Of a DNA stretch of 64,000 nucleotides, positions 19,116 through 27,133 are shown one piece after another; positions within the stretch are counted from its first letter, which is position 1, and every line of letters starts with the position of its first letter. Position numbers and translations under genes: made by a program. Location of the stretch: assembly GCF_014696435.1 (NCBI RefSeq), contig NZ_JACJQG010000016.1:1-64000 (forward strand), in the 5' to 3' direction. The DNA is from Calothrix anomala FACHB-343. Its GTDB lineage: Bacteria > Cyanobacteriota > Cyanobacteriia > Cyanobacteriales > Nostocaceae. A model generated the notes under the pieces. It saw nothing but the letters and a program-made list of their open reading frames with translations. It did not search any database and had not been told where the DNA came from.

Positions 19116-19466
19116 ATGGATGAAACCGTAACCTTATATCGTCCTACTAGCCCAAAAGAATTAGAATTAGTCAAGCAAAGCGGTTATACTAAATGGCCGC
19201 CAAGATTACCCGAACAGCCGATTTTTTACCCAGTTACTAACGAGCAATATGCTAAGGAAATTGCTACTAAATGGAATGTCAGGGATAGCGGGGTAGGTTA
19301 TGTTACCCGCTTTCAAGTTAAAAAGTTATTCATGGATAAATACGACATTCATCAAGTAGGTGCATCTCACCATACAGAATGGTGGATTCCTGCTGAAGAG
19401 TTAGAAGATTTAAACAGTAATATTGTGGGTTACATTGAAGTTATTGGCGAATTTCGTAACCCGTAA
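19116..19466 (+). CDS. Small conserved cyanobacterial protein (family often annotated ADP-ribosylation/crystallin J1)
   Basis: 116 aa from ATG at 19116 (MDETVTLYRPTSPKELELV). It contains WPPRLPEQPIFYPV and ends HHTEWWIPAEELEDLN...VGYIEVIGEF. Homologues in cyanobacteria are, from memory, labelled ADP-ribosylation/crystallin J1 protein, but no ADP-ribosylglycohydrolase motif is visible and the label may be a transferred error. The Y/W/H-rich pattern could fit an ADP-ribosyltransferase-like fold; that is speculative. An upstream in-frame start at 19059 is less likely. Confidence 0.7.
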   Translation: MDETVTLYRPTSPKELELVKQSGYTKWPPRLPEQPIFYPVTNEQYAKEIATKWNVRDSGVGYVTRFQVKKLFMDKYDIHQVGASHHTEWWIPAEELEDLNSNIVGYIEVIGEFRNP

Positions 19467-19523
19467 TTTTTCAGTTAAAAAAACTGCGTAGCTGGCGTTG
19501 ATAAATTTAGGCGCAAGCGACGT

Positions 19524-19949
19524 TTATTTAAATAATTCCAAACATTCATTTTTTAAAATACCTTTAGTCACTTTGATATTTCTAAACGACTTAGATATAA
19601 CTTCTTCACAAGAAATATCAATTTGTGATTGATTCACAGAAATCAAATCTTGAATTGAAGCACCATAGATAATTTCTGATATACCACTCCAAACGCAAGC
19701 TGTGGCGCACATCGGACAAGGTTCGCCAGTGGTATAGATGGTATAACCTGTTAAATCAGGCTTTTTAATTTTAGCTGTTAAACTACGAATAACATTGATT
19801 TCTGCGTGAGCCGATGGATCGTTATCTCGTCTTACAGTATTATGACCTACGGCGACGATTTCGTTATCTTTGACAATAACGGCACCATAAGGGGAATCAC
19901 CTTTTTTGGCTTCTATTAGTGCTAGATGCATAAAGTCTTCAGGTTGCAT
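19524..19949 (-). CDS. Nucleoside deaminase (CDA superfamily, guanine/tRNA-adenosine deaminase-like)
   Basis: 141 aa. The zinc site is HAE (48-50, E50 the proton shuttle) and PCPMC (C78, C81), the CDA-fold hallmark. SPYGAVIVKDN and IYTTGEPCPMCATACVW fit the nucleoside/guanine deaminase group. TadA-type tRNA deaminases share the motif, but the C-terminus here is closer in layout to small-molecule deaminases. Substrate unassigned. Confidence 0.9.
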   Translation of the reverse strand: MQPEDFMHLALIEAKKGDSPYGAVIVKDNEIVAVGHNTVRRDNDPSAHAEINVIRSLTAKIKKPDLTGYTIYTTGEPCPMCATACVWSGISEIIYGASIQDLISVNQSQIDISCEEVISKSFRNIKVTKGILKNECLELFK

Positions 19950-20040
19950 ATAAGTGTGGGGGGTGTGAAATATCCTAGTTAAGAATACCGTATTTTCAAT
20001 GTTATGCTACGCAAGTTAGAAAAATAGCTAATTGTTAAAT

Positions 20041-20832
20041 ATGTTACTTAGTAGAGAAAAAACTGAATTTTACTTAACAGATATAGAGACACCAATCGGG
20101 CAAATAATTAATTTAACTATTGCGGGATTGGTACTATTATCATCAGGAATTTTTGTGGCAGAAACTTATAATATTCCTGATAATATTCGGTTTCAGTTAA
20201 ATATTGTCGATACTGCTATTTTTATAATTTTTGTCGTTGAATATGTTTTGCGGCTGTGGAGTGCGGAAAATAAGGTTAAGTATTTTTTGAGTTTATACTC
20301 GATTATTGATTTAATAGCGATTTTACCTTTTTTTCTGGGAGCAGTGGATCTGAGCTTTATTCGCTTGCTGCGGTGGTTCAGAATTTTAAGGTTAATTAGA
20401 TTTATTGACAGAAGGTTTTTCTTTGGTAGTATCAGTACTGAAGATGGGGTCATCTTTGCCCGGATATTATTTACTTTATTTGCCATTATATTTGTTTATT
20501 CTGGGTTAATTTATCAAGTTGAACATCCAGTTAATCCCCAGGGTTTTGCAACTTTTTTAGATGCCTTATATTTCTCCATAGTAACAATGACAACTGTAGG
20601 CTTTGGTGATGTCACACCAGCTTCAGAATTAGGGCGTTGGTTAACAGTATTTATGATTTTGACAGGGATTGCATTAATACCTTGGCAAGTTGGTGATTTA
20701 ATTAAGCGATTGGTAAAAACTGCTAATCAGGTAGAAACTATTTGCACGAATTGTGGTTTAGCTTTTCACGATGCAGATGCAAGGTTTTGTAAAAGTTGTG
20801 GGGCTAAGTTACCTATTGTCAATAGTCAATAG
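20041..20832 (+). CDS. Voltage-gated cation (K+-type) channel with C-terminal zinc ribbon
   Basis: 263 aa. Six transmembrane segments: S1 about 23-43, S2 about 57-74, S3 about 87-100, S4 with regularly spaced arginines (FIRLLRWFRILRLIRFIDRR), S5 about 137-158 and S6 about 197-215. The pore helix and filter read TMTTVGFGDVTP (TVGFGD at 185-190), which is the K+ signature. Unusually the protein ends in a zinc ribbon with C235/C238 and C250/C253 (CTNCGLAF...CKSCGAKL). The ATG at 20041 is preferred over the TTG at 20032. GTCAATA heptamers follow the stop. Confidence 0.9.
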   Translation: MLLSREKTEFYLTDIETPIGQIINLTIAGLVLLSSGIFVAETYNIPDNIRFQLNIVDTAIFIIFVVEYVLRLWSAENKVKYFLSLYSIIDLIAILPFFLGAVDLSFIRLLRWFRILRLIRFIDRRFFFGSISTEDGVIFARILFTLFAIIFVYSGLIYQVEHPVNPQGFATFLDALYFSIVTMTTVGFGDVTPASELGRWLTVFMILTGIALIPWQVGDLIKRLVKTANQVETICTNCGLAFHDADARFCKSCGAKLPIVNSQ

Positions 20833-20861
20833 TCAATAGTCAATGGTCAATGCTCAACAGT
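20813..20861. repeat. GTCAATA heptamer repeats
   Basis: TCAATAG/TCAATGG units in tandem overlapping the channel's last codons and stop, like those at 51133-51205. Confidence 0.75.
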
Positions 20862-20980
20862 ATCCTAAAATATTTCCGTAAAGCTTGGGAATGGAATTGT
20901 AGAAATAGACCAGCGTGAATAAACATAGGGCTTTTGTTGCCAGCCCAGAAGTTGATTGATGCCAATCGGGAGTAAACTTT

Positions 20981-21943
20981 ATGGATGCCTTGCTACATAA
21001 TCCTATAGCAGATATGTACGGGCCGGATTTTCTACTGTTGTATGGCAGTGTTATTATCTTGATCACAATCGTCTGTGGATGGTTTGTACAAGATCCGACA
21101 AAAAATCAATCTTTACCTTTAATTCCCAGTCAACCAGATCCCTATGAAATTGCTTACTTACGTTCGGGTGCGGTAGAAGTTGTAAAAGTAGCGATTTTGA
21201 ATTTAATTCAGAGGGATTATTTACAAGTTTCGGAACAATTAATTAGGCGCACATCGAAAGATAATTTATCTGAGCTACAGCCGATAGAACGTGAGGTTCT
21301 TGCTAGCTTTTCTTCTCATCCTGGAACCAAATCTTTAGAGTCAATAGCCGCAAAAGTGCAGTCTTACTGCCAAATTTACGAAGGGCAGTTAGACAATGAG
21401 CAATTACTATATAATCAACAATGGCAAGCAGCAAATATTCAAGTTGGCTTGATTGCAGCGACAATAATTTTGAGTTTAGGGGCGTATAAACTCTTCATCG
21501 CTTTAGGAAAAGGACGGCATAATGTAGGGTTTCTGATTGTGATGGCTGTCCTGTCAATTATGTTTATTATATGGTTTGCGAGTAGGCGATCGCGTTTAAG
21601 TATTCGCGGTGAAGCCTACCTCAAACAACTGCAACAAACCTTTGCTGAATCGAAAACCAAGGTAAAATATAGCTTACCTTCTGCATTTGACTATAACTTG
21701 GTCGTCGCACTATTTGGTGTGGAAGCATTAGCTGGTACTACCTACGACTCATATTACAAAATCTTCTTTCCCACAAGATTCTCTAGTAGCACTAGCAGAC
21801 AAAACAACTCTAACGGTAGTTCCTGTAGCAGTAGCAGCTGCGGTAGTTCTTGCAGTAGTAGTAGTTCCTGTAGTAGCGGGAGTTCCTGCGGTAGTTCCTG
21901 CGGTGGTGGTTGTGGTGGTTGTGGCGGTGGTTGCGGAGGTTAG
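20981..21943 (+). CDS. TIGR04222-domain membrane protein with nine-cysteine C-terminal tail (candidate modified substrate)
   Basis: 320 aa. The N-terminus NPIADMYGPDFLLLYG, with TM1 (about 17-36), and DPYEIAYLRSGAVEVVKVAI match the TIGR04222 family. TM2 (151-174) and TM3 (181-200) are followed by a conserved cytosolic or external segment, then a low-complexity tail at 268-320 of Ser/Gly/Cys. Cysteines are at 282, 287, 291, 297, 303, 307, 311, 314 and 318, changing from Ser-rich to Gly-rich spacing and ending CGGCGGGCGG. From memory, family members commonly carry such tails and occur near DUF692 genes; DUF692 and partner follow here at 22760-24153. The tail could be enzymatically modified, bind metal or form disulfides. 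GGGAG lies 9 nt before the ATG. Confidence 0.85.
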   Translation: MDALLHNPIADMYGPDFLLLYGSVIILITIVCGWFVQDPTKNQSLPLIPSQPDPYEIAYLRSGAVEVVKVAILNLIQRDYLQVSEQLIRRTSKDNLSELQPIEREVLASFSSHPGTKSLESIAAKVQSYCQIYEGQLDNEQLLYNQQWQAANIQVGLIAATIILSLGAYKLFIALGKGRHNVGFLIVMAVLSIMFIIWFASRRSRLSIRGEAYLKQLQQTFAESKTKVKYSLPSAFDYNLVVALFGVEALAGTTYDSYYKIFFPTRFSSSTSRQNNSNGSSCSSSSCGSSCSSSSSCSSGSSCGSSCGGGCGGCGGGCGG

Positions 21944-21968
21944 CAAGATTTAAGCAAATTGGCGAAAT

Positions 21969-21997
21969 TCCCCTCCCGACTTCGTTAAGGGAGGGGT
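21969..21997. terminator. Strong hairpin after the TIGR04222 gene
   Basis: CCCCTCCC/GGGAGGGG stem with an 11-nt loop, 26 bp after the stop. No T-tract follows on either strand, so it may be a transcript-stabilising or attenuating hairpin rather than a classical terminator. Confidence 0.45.
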
Positions 21998-22233
21998 GCA
22001 TAACGCTGGACGCGACGAAACACCACAATGCAAGCAATTAGATACAATTAAGGTAACAAAAGCTATGTTTCCGTTGATTGTATCAGGGCAAAAACTTGGA
22101 GAAGGTTGCAAAAGATGGTACTAATTATCTCAAGTTAGTCATTGATACTAAATTTTGGCACAACCAGGCATGAAAATCTATCTTTCCTATCCCCAATGCC
22201 CTATACCCAATGCCCATTTTCAAGTTAGAAAAT

Positions 22234-22506
22234 ATGTATATTCAACTTAAACCTGAACACGAGCAATTTATTCAAGCGCAAATGGCAACTGGTAGATATG
22301 AAAATGCGGACGATGTGATTGCCAAAGCTCTAAAACTACTAGAGGAATGGGAAAAAGGCTATCAAGAATGGGAAGAAGAAACCCGTCAAAAAATAGCGAT
22401 TGGACTTGCTCAAATCGAACGTGGAGAAGTGGTTGATGGTGAAGTAGTAATGGCGCGATTAACTGAGAAAATACGAAAAGCGCGTGAGAATCCACTCAAG
22501 ATTTAG
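22234..22506 (+). CDS. ParD-like (CC2985 family) antitoxin, partner toxin decayed
   Basis: 90 aa from ATG at 22234: MYIQLKPEHEQFIQAQMATG, then RYENADDVIAKALKLLEEWE, a ribbon-helix-helix N-terminus as in ParD antitoxins, followed by a charged helix that would wrap a ParE toxin. No intact toxin gene follows; only a ParE-like fragment is seen at 22488-22559. An upstream frame extension to 22210 runs into CCCAATGCCC repeats and is not used. It separates the TIGR04222 gene from the DUF692 gene. Confidence 0.75.
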   Translation: MYIQLKPEHEQFIQAQMATGRYENADDVIAKALKLLEEWEKGYQEWEEETRQKIAIGLAQIERGEVVDGEVVMARLTEKIRKARENPLKI

Positions 22507-22559
22507 AGGAAATTTTAGATTATTTTTTAAGCAAATTAGAAGATCAAAATAGTAGTTAG
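22488..22559 (+). pseudogene. Possible ParE toxin remnant
   Basis: In the frame overlapping the antitoxin's end, STQDLEEILDYFLSKLEDQ is encoded before a stop at 22557. This resembles the N-terminal helix of ParE toxins (…QDLEEIxDYF). Only about 24 codons are open, with an in-frame stop just upstream, so it would be a relic. Confidence 0.35.
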
Positions 22560-22759
22560 CATAATCTCTTCCATAACTCTTTACTTCGTGTTCTTTGCGT
22601 CTTTGTGGTTCGTTTTTCTGAATTTTTACCTAATCTTAGCCACAATTGTGAATACTGAATCGGTATTCTAGGCGTGAAGTAAGGAAACTCGCCCTTACTA
22701 ATGGTTTTATAGCCATTATATACAAAGTTTTGTTGCAATAATCTGTTTTATCTCCGGAA

Positions 22760-23596
22760 ATGATATTATCTCAGCTTCCAACTTTAGGCACGGGGTTAGG
22801 TTTTCGCCAACCATTTAAAAGCGATTTGTTTCTTAACCGCCAGCAAGTAGATTTTCTGGAAATTGTTGCTGAACATTATCTAGATTCACCTTGGCACAAA
22901 CAACAGGAATTAGAACTACTGGCGGCACATTTCCCGATAATTCCCCATGCTATTAATTTATCATTGGGTAGTGCTGAAGGTTTGGATGTAGATTATTTGC
23001 GGAAACTAGCAGCACTAGTAAAACAGCTTAACCCGCCTTGGTGGAGCGAACATATTTGTTTTACTCAAGCTGGTGGGGTGGATATCGGACATTTATCACC
23101 CCTACCTTATACTCAAGAAGCAGTAGAAGTTGTCTGTCGGAATATCGCTGAGGTGCGGCGTTGGATTGATATGCCGTTTATTGTGGAAAATATCACTTAT
23201 ATGGTGACGCTTCCCGGTGCGGAGATGACAGAAGCTCAGTTTTTAGCGGAAATAGTAGAACGCGCTGATTGTGGCTTGCTGTTAGATGTGACAAACCTGC
23301 ATACTAATGCTGTCAATCATGGCTATAACATCGATGATTTTCTCAATCAATTACCTTTAGAACGGATAGTTCAGTTGCATTTTGTCGGCGGACATTGGCA
23401 TGATGGTGTATTGATTGACAGTCATTCTCAATCTACCCCGGTGGAAGTTTGGCAATTGATGGATAAAGTTGTTGCTCAGGTTCCGGTAAAAGGGATTGTA
23501 TTAGAAAGAGATGAAAATTTGCCATTATTTAGCGAATTAGTGGGAGAACTACAACAAGCTAGAGAAATCGGTAGGAGTCATCAGCGATGGGGTTAG
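22760..23596 (+). CDS. DUF692 multinuclear non-heme iron oxidase (MbnB/TglH-like)
   Basis: 278 aa TIM-barrel enzyme. Candidate metal ligands follow the family pattern: H63 (IPHAINLSLG), E97/H98 (WSEHICF), E143 (VENITYM), D176/N179/H181 (LLDVTNLHTNA), H207/H212/D215 (LHFVGGHWHDG), D220/H222 (IDSHS) and E249 (LERDEN). GTGLGFRQPF and FLEIVAEHY are typical N-terminal blocks. Known members use iron clusters and O2 to modify cysteines of ribosomal peptides (methanobactin MbnB, 3-thiaglutamate TglH). Its stop overlaps the next gene by 10 bp. The nearest Cys-rich candidate substrate is the tail of the protein at 20981-21943. Confidence 0.92.
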   Translation: MILSQLPTLGTGLGFRQPFKSDLFLNRQQVDFLEIVAEHYLDSPWHKQQELELLAAHFPIIPHAINLSLGSAEGLDVDYLRKLAALVKQLNPPWWSEHICFTQAGGVDIGHLSPLPYTQEAVEVVCRNIAEVRRWIDMPFIVENITYMVTLPGAEMTEAQFLAEIVERADCGLLLDVTNLHTNAVNHGYNIDDFLNQLPLERIVQLHFVGGHWHDGVLIDSHSQSTPVEVWQLMDKVVAQVPVKGIVLERDENLPLFSELVGELQQAREIGRSHQRWG

Positions 23597-24153
23597 CACA
23601 AACACAGCAAGTTTTAGCCCAACTTTATACTAATTCACAATTGAGACAGCGTTTTTTTGCTAATCCGCAAAGTGTGGGTGCAGAGTTGGGATTAACTGAA
23701 CCACAGATACAGGAATTAGCTGCAATTTCTAGCGAACAGGTAAATATGTTTGCGAATTCTCTCAAGTGGAAACGGTTAGGAGAGGTGCGCGAACTCTTAC
23801 CAGGTACAGCAAAGGTATTGGGGAAAAATTTCAACGATTTATTTTGGCGATATGCGGAAACTTATATCCCCCAGGGTATCAAGAAACATCGCCTAGATGC
23901 GATCGCATTTGCTAATTTCATCCAAACCCAGAAAATTGAGCCGGTTTGGGTAAGGGATTTGCTGCGTTACGAAAAAACCTGGCTGTTAGCTTATGATTCT
24001 CCGCGCTGTTTGCGGGTGTGCTGGTTTCTTTACCCTGTTGATAAGCTGGGAACTACAGAAAAGATATCTCGCCAACTAACTTTAGCAGTTTGGTGGCGGT
24101 TAAACGAGCGATCGCGCTTACATCATACTTTGCGCTGGTGGCCGATTCCTTAG
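23587..24153 (+). CDS. Partner protein of the DUF692 oxidase
   Basis: 188 aa, about the size of MbnC. Starts 10 bp inside the DUF692 gene, so the two are translationally coupled. Residues about 1-45 (VLAQLYTNSQLRQRFFANPQ, then LGLTEPQIQELAAIS) form helices like leader-binding or Nif11-like segments. The middle and end are rich in Trp and Arg (TWLLAYDSPRCLRVCWFLYP, AVWWRLNERSRLHHTLRWW). In DUF692 systems a small partner recognises the substrate and stabilises the enzyme; that role is inferred here from context. I cannot assign it to a named Pfam family. Confidence 0.75.
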   Translation: MGLAQTQQVLAQLYTNSQLRQRFFANPQSVGAELGLTEPQIQELAAISSEQVNMFANSLKWKRLGEVRELLPGTAKVLGKNFNDLFWRYAETYIPQGIKKHRLDAIAFANFIQTQKIEPVWVRDLLRYEKTWLLAYDSPRCLRVCWFLYPVDKLGTTEKISRQLTLAVWWRLNERSRLHHTLRWWPIP

Positions 24154-24180
24154 TCTTTTATTTCCTCTCTCTGTACTTAA

Positions 24181-24623
24181 ACATTAATCAGTCGCCAATT
24201 CTCCGCGTACCTTTGCGCTTACCTTTGCGTACCTTTGCGTTTAAATTTCATTTATGCAACCCTGCAACAATCAGGAATAATCTTATTAGATTAAACCGCC
24301 TTCTCTTCGAGAGGCTTCCGCCAACGCGAAGCGTCTCGGAGAGAAGACGCCAAGTACGCCAAGAATTAGATTCCCTTCATTCTCAAGATTTCAATTACAG
24401 AGAGCAGACATTAATTAGTCACCAATTCTCCGCGTACCTCTGCGCGTACTTTTGCGTACCTTTGCGTTTAAATTTCATTTATGCAACCCTGCAACAATCA
24501 GGAATAATCTTATTAGATTAAACCGCCTTCTCTTCGAGAGGCTTCCGCCAACGCGAAGCGTCTCGGAGAGAAGACGCCAAGAACGCCAAGACTTAGATCC
24601 CCTTCATCCTCAAGATTTCAATT
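24181..24623. repeat. Two tandem copies of a ~216-bp repeat, period 227 bp
   Basis: Copy 1 at 24181-24396, copy 2 at 24408-24623, nearly identical. Each starts ACATTAAT, contains CTCCGCGTACCT, then CATTTATGCAACCCTGCAAC and the palindrome CTTCTCTTCGAGAGGCTTCC, and ends TTCTCAAGATTTCAATT-like. Copy 2 runs 14 bp into the 3' end of the topoisomerase gene. Small differences between copies show that the duplication is not fresh. Confidence 0.85.
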
Positions 24624-26769
24624 CCCCATATTTAGGACTCCACCAACCTTTTTGTGTATGAAAGAAAGCCACATCTTTATGCTTTTTATCCTGGCGTGAC
24701 TGAGGTTGAGAACAGCGCAACATGGTTTTATTTTGTCCATCTTTAGTATAACTATATTCCTCTAAAAACTTTTTACATACCGGACAGGAATATGTGGTAA
24801 TTTTGCTGGGAGGCTTTTCTTCCTTAGTGGCTTTTTCTTGAATGCGCGGTGCTTCCCAAGCTTTTTTCAATTCGTTCCAAAATAAGACTACATTTTCACA
24901 GCCACTTTGACATTTCAAAAAGTATTTCTTTTTAACTTTACTGCTAGGAATTTTGGCGAGACAATTATTACAATCCGGGCAACGAGTTCGAGAAGTTTCA
25001 AATTTACGTTCAGCAACAGCAGCAGTTTTGCTTCCATTTCCGGAAGTTACAACTACAGTTTTAGCTTTAGCTAAGGCTGGTGCAAAATAATTTTGATTCC
25101 AACTGGTAAGATATTGCTGCCAAGGTTGTTTTCCTGATGCGATCGCATCTAGGGCATCTTCCATTTTCGCGGTAAACTCTGCCTCTAGTAAATCGGGTAG
25201 GGCTTTTTGTAAGAAAACGTCAACTTCTAACCCTAATGCTGTTGGCTGAATAATTTCTTTTGTGACTTGGATATAATCTCGCTTTTTCAATGTGGCAATG
25301 GTGGGAGAATAGGTACTAGGGCGACCTATGCCTTTACGCTCCATTAATTGCACTAATTTGGGTTCGCTGTAGCGTGGTGGCGGTTGGGTTTGCTTTTTCT
25401 CGTGACCGGCATCTGCTAAAGTTAGCATTTGTCCCTGTTGTAAGGCTGGTAAAATGGTATCCTTACCCAAATTCGGCCAGTAGCGTGCATAGCCTAAAAA
25501 TTCGACTACTTGCCCTCTAGCTTGCCAGAAAATTTCGCCAGATTTTGTGATAACTTTGGTTTTGCGTAATTGGGCTGGGCGACATTGAGATGCGATCGCT
25601 CTTTTCCAAATTAAAACATATAAGTTAAACTCGTCAGCAGGCAATTGCACTCGTAACTCTGCGGAAGGGCGAAATACATCGGTAGGGCGAATCGCTTCAT
25701 GAGCTTCTTGGGCAGTTTTACTGCTACGATGTCTAGCAGTACGCTGGGGTACATTCTGCGGATCGTTTTGTTCTAACCACTGTCGCGCACTTTCACAAAA
25801 TTCTGGACTTAACATCACCGAATCCGTGCGCATATAAGTAATCAACCCCGCTTCATACAGCTTTTGCGCTACCTGCATAGTTTTTTCTGGCGTAAAGCGC
25901 AACCGCGAACCCGCAGCTTGTTGTAAGGTGGAAGTGATAAAAGCTGGTGGTGGTTGGCGATTATTAATTTTCCCCTCATATTGCACAACTTGGTGGGGAT
26001 GGCGTTTTGCTGCTTCCACTAAGCGGTTAGCTTCAGCTTCGGAAAGTACCCGCGTTGATTCTGGTGCTGTTTGATTATTAATCTTGGTATCATCATGTAC
26101 CTCATTTTCCTGCTGAGTTTCTTGGGGTGCATTCGCCGTTCCCAGATAAAACGCCCGAAATCCCTCTGCATAATCTACCCAGACACTCCAGTAATCTTGG
26201 GGTACAAAAGATTGAATCTCGCGTTCTCGCTGACATATTAGGTGTAATGTGGCACTTTGAACCCTGCCGACACTTTTAGCACCATTATTTAACGCCCAAA
26301 GTAGGGGACTACCTTTATAACCGACTAATTTATCTAAACAATCTCGACACAAACCCGCACCTACTAAATTTAAGTCAAGTTTGCGCGGATTTGCGATCGC
26401 ACTGCGCACCGCCGATGCGGTAATTTCTGTATAGACTACCCGCTTGGCTTCTCTTAAACCTAGCACTTCTTTCAAATGCCAAGCAATTGTTTCCCCTTCT
26501 CTATCGGGATCTGTAGCTAAAATCACTTCACTGACTTGTTTAGCTACAGTCTTCAATTGCTGAATAGTTTCTTTAGAACGTTGGTCACGAGGGACATAGT
26601 TACATTGTACATGACTCCCATCCATACTAAATCCCAGCGCATCTTCACCTTGGTCGCTGAGTTCGCGAATATGTCCGCAACTGGCGCGCACAATCCACTC
26701 AGCACCGAGAATTTCACTGAGTTTTTTGACTTTACCGGGAGATTCGACTACTAAAAGGCGTTTAGGCAT
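24610..26769 (-). CDS. topA: DNA topoisomerase I (type IA)
   Basis: 719 aa. TOPRIM motifs MPKRLLVVESPGKVKKL and TDPDREGE (D87, D89), catalytic Tyr312 in GLITYMRTDS, QEAHEAIRPT and GRPSTYSPTIATLKKRDYI are all present. The C-terminus has two zinc-ribbon-like units: CPDCNNCLAKIP...CQSGC and YSCPVCKKFLEEY...CSQPQ. Relaxes negatively supercoiled DNA by single-strand passage. Slightly shorter than typical cyanobacterial TopA (about 850-900 aa); a linker at about 205-245 is Gln/Asn-rich. Cyanobacteria often carry two such genes, so this could be a second paralogue. The 3' end lies in the tandem repeat. Confidence 0.93.
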   Translation of the reverse strand: MPKRLLVVESPGKVKKLSEILGAEWIVRASCGHIRELSDQGEDALGFSMDGSHVQCNYVPRDQRSKETIQQLKTVAKQVSEVILATDPDREGETIAWHLKEVLGLREAKRVVYTEITASAVRSAIANPRKLDLNLVGAGLCRDCLDKLVGYKGSPLLWALNNGAKSVGRVQSATLHLICQREREIQSFVPQDYWSVWVDYAEGFRAFYLGTANAPQETQQENEVHDDTKINNQTAPESTRVLSEAEANRLVEAAKRHPHQVVQYEGKINNRQPPPAFITSTLQQAAGSRLRFTPEKTMQVAQKLYEAGLITYMRTDSVMLSPEFCESARQWLEQNDPQNVPQRTARHRSSKTAQEAHEAIRPTDVFRPSAELRVQLPADEFNLYVLIWKRAIASQCRPAQLRKTKVITKSGEIFWQARGQVVEFLGYARYWPNLGKDTILPALQQGQMLTLADAGHEKKQTQPPPRYSEPKLVQLMERKGIGRPSTYSPTIATLKKRDYIQVTKEIIQPTALGLEVDVFLQKALPDLLEAEFTAKMEDALDAIASGKQPWQQYLTSWNQNYFAPALAKAKTVVVTSGNGSKTAAVAERKFETSRTRCPDCNNCLAKIPSSKVKKKYFLKCQSGCENVVLFWNELKKAWEAPRIQEKATKEEKPPSKITTYSCPVCKKFLEEYSYTKDGQNKTMLRCSQPQSRQDKKHKDVAFFHTQKGWWSPKYGELKS

Positions 26770-27133
26770 AGCACCCGCTTTTAAGATGCTGTATTAATGA
26801 TACAACTTTTTATCATATCTTTAGTATTAATGTACTATAATTTTTATATTCTAATTTTATTTAACGCAAAGTTACGCAAAGGTACGCAGAGTTTTTTTAG
26901 TTATATATTTTCCCAAAAAATTACAGCAGATTGCCAGTTGGTGAGGTACAGATGATAGTTGATTGTAGGGGCACTGGCACTGCCATGCCCCGAAGCGCAT
27001 ACCTCATTTACCTGTAATATGCTATAAGGATTTTTGTACGAAGTCTAATCAAGTTGAACCCTTTACCAATGACAAATGACCAATGACAAATGACAAATGA
27101 CAGCCATCACCAGTATTTTGATTGCACCGAACT
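26770..27133. other. Intergenic region of repeats (topoisomerase upstream)
   Basis: Contains a CGCAAAGTTACGCAAAGGTACG-type degenerate repeat near 26870 (reverse of units at 24.2 kb), the full 76-bp repeat at 26923-26998, and ACAAATGACCAATG heptamers at 27068-27102. No gene seen. Confidence 0.6.
26923..26998 (+). repeat. 76-bp dispersed repeat, full copy
   Basis: Runs from ACAGCAGATTGCCAG through GGTGAGGTACAGATGAT to GTAGGGGCACTGGCACTGCC and CCCCGAAGCGC. The other full copy is inverted at 32393-32468; the window's right end (63950-64000) cuts a third copy. Confidence 0.8.

Noticed and set aside
24090-24661. Two plus-strand frames across the 227-bp repeats
   Set aside because: Translations of duplicated intergenic DNA (same peptide twice); not conserved-looking.
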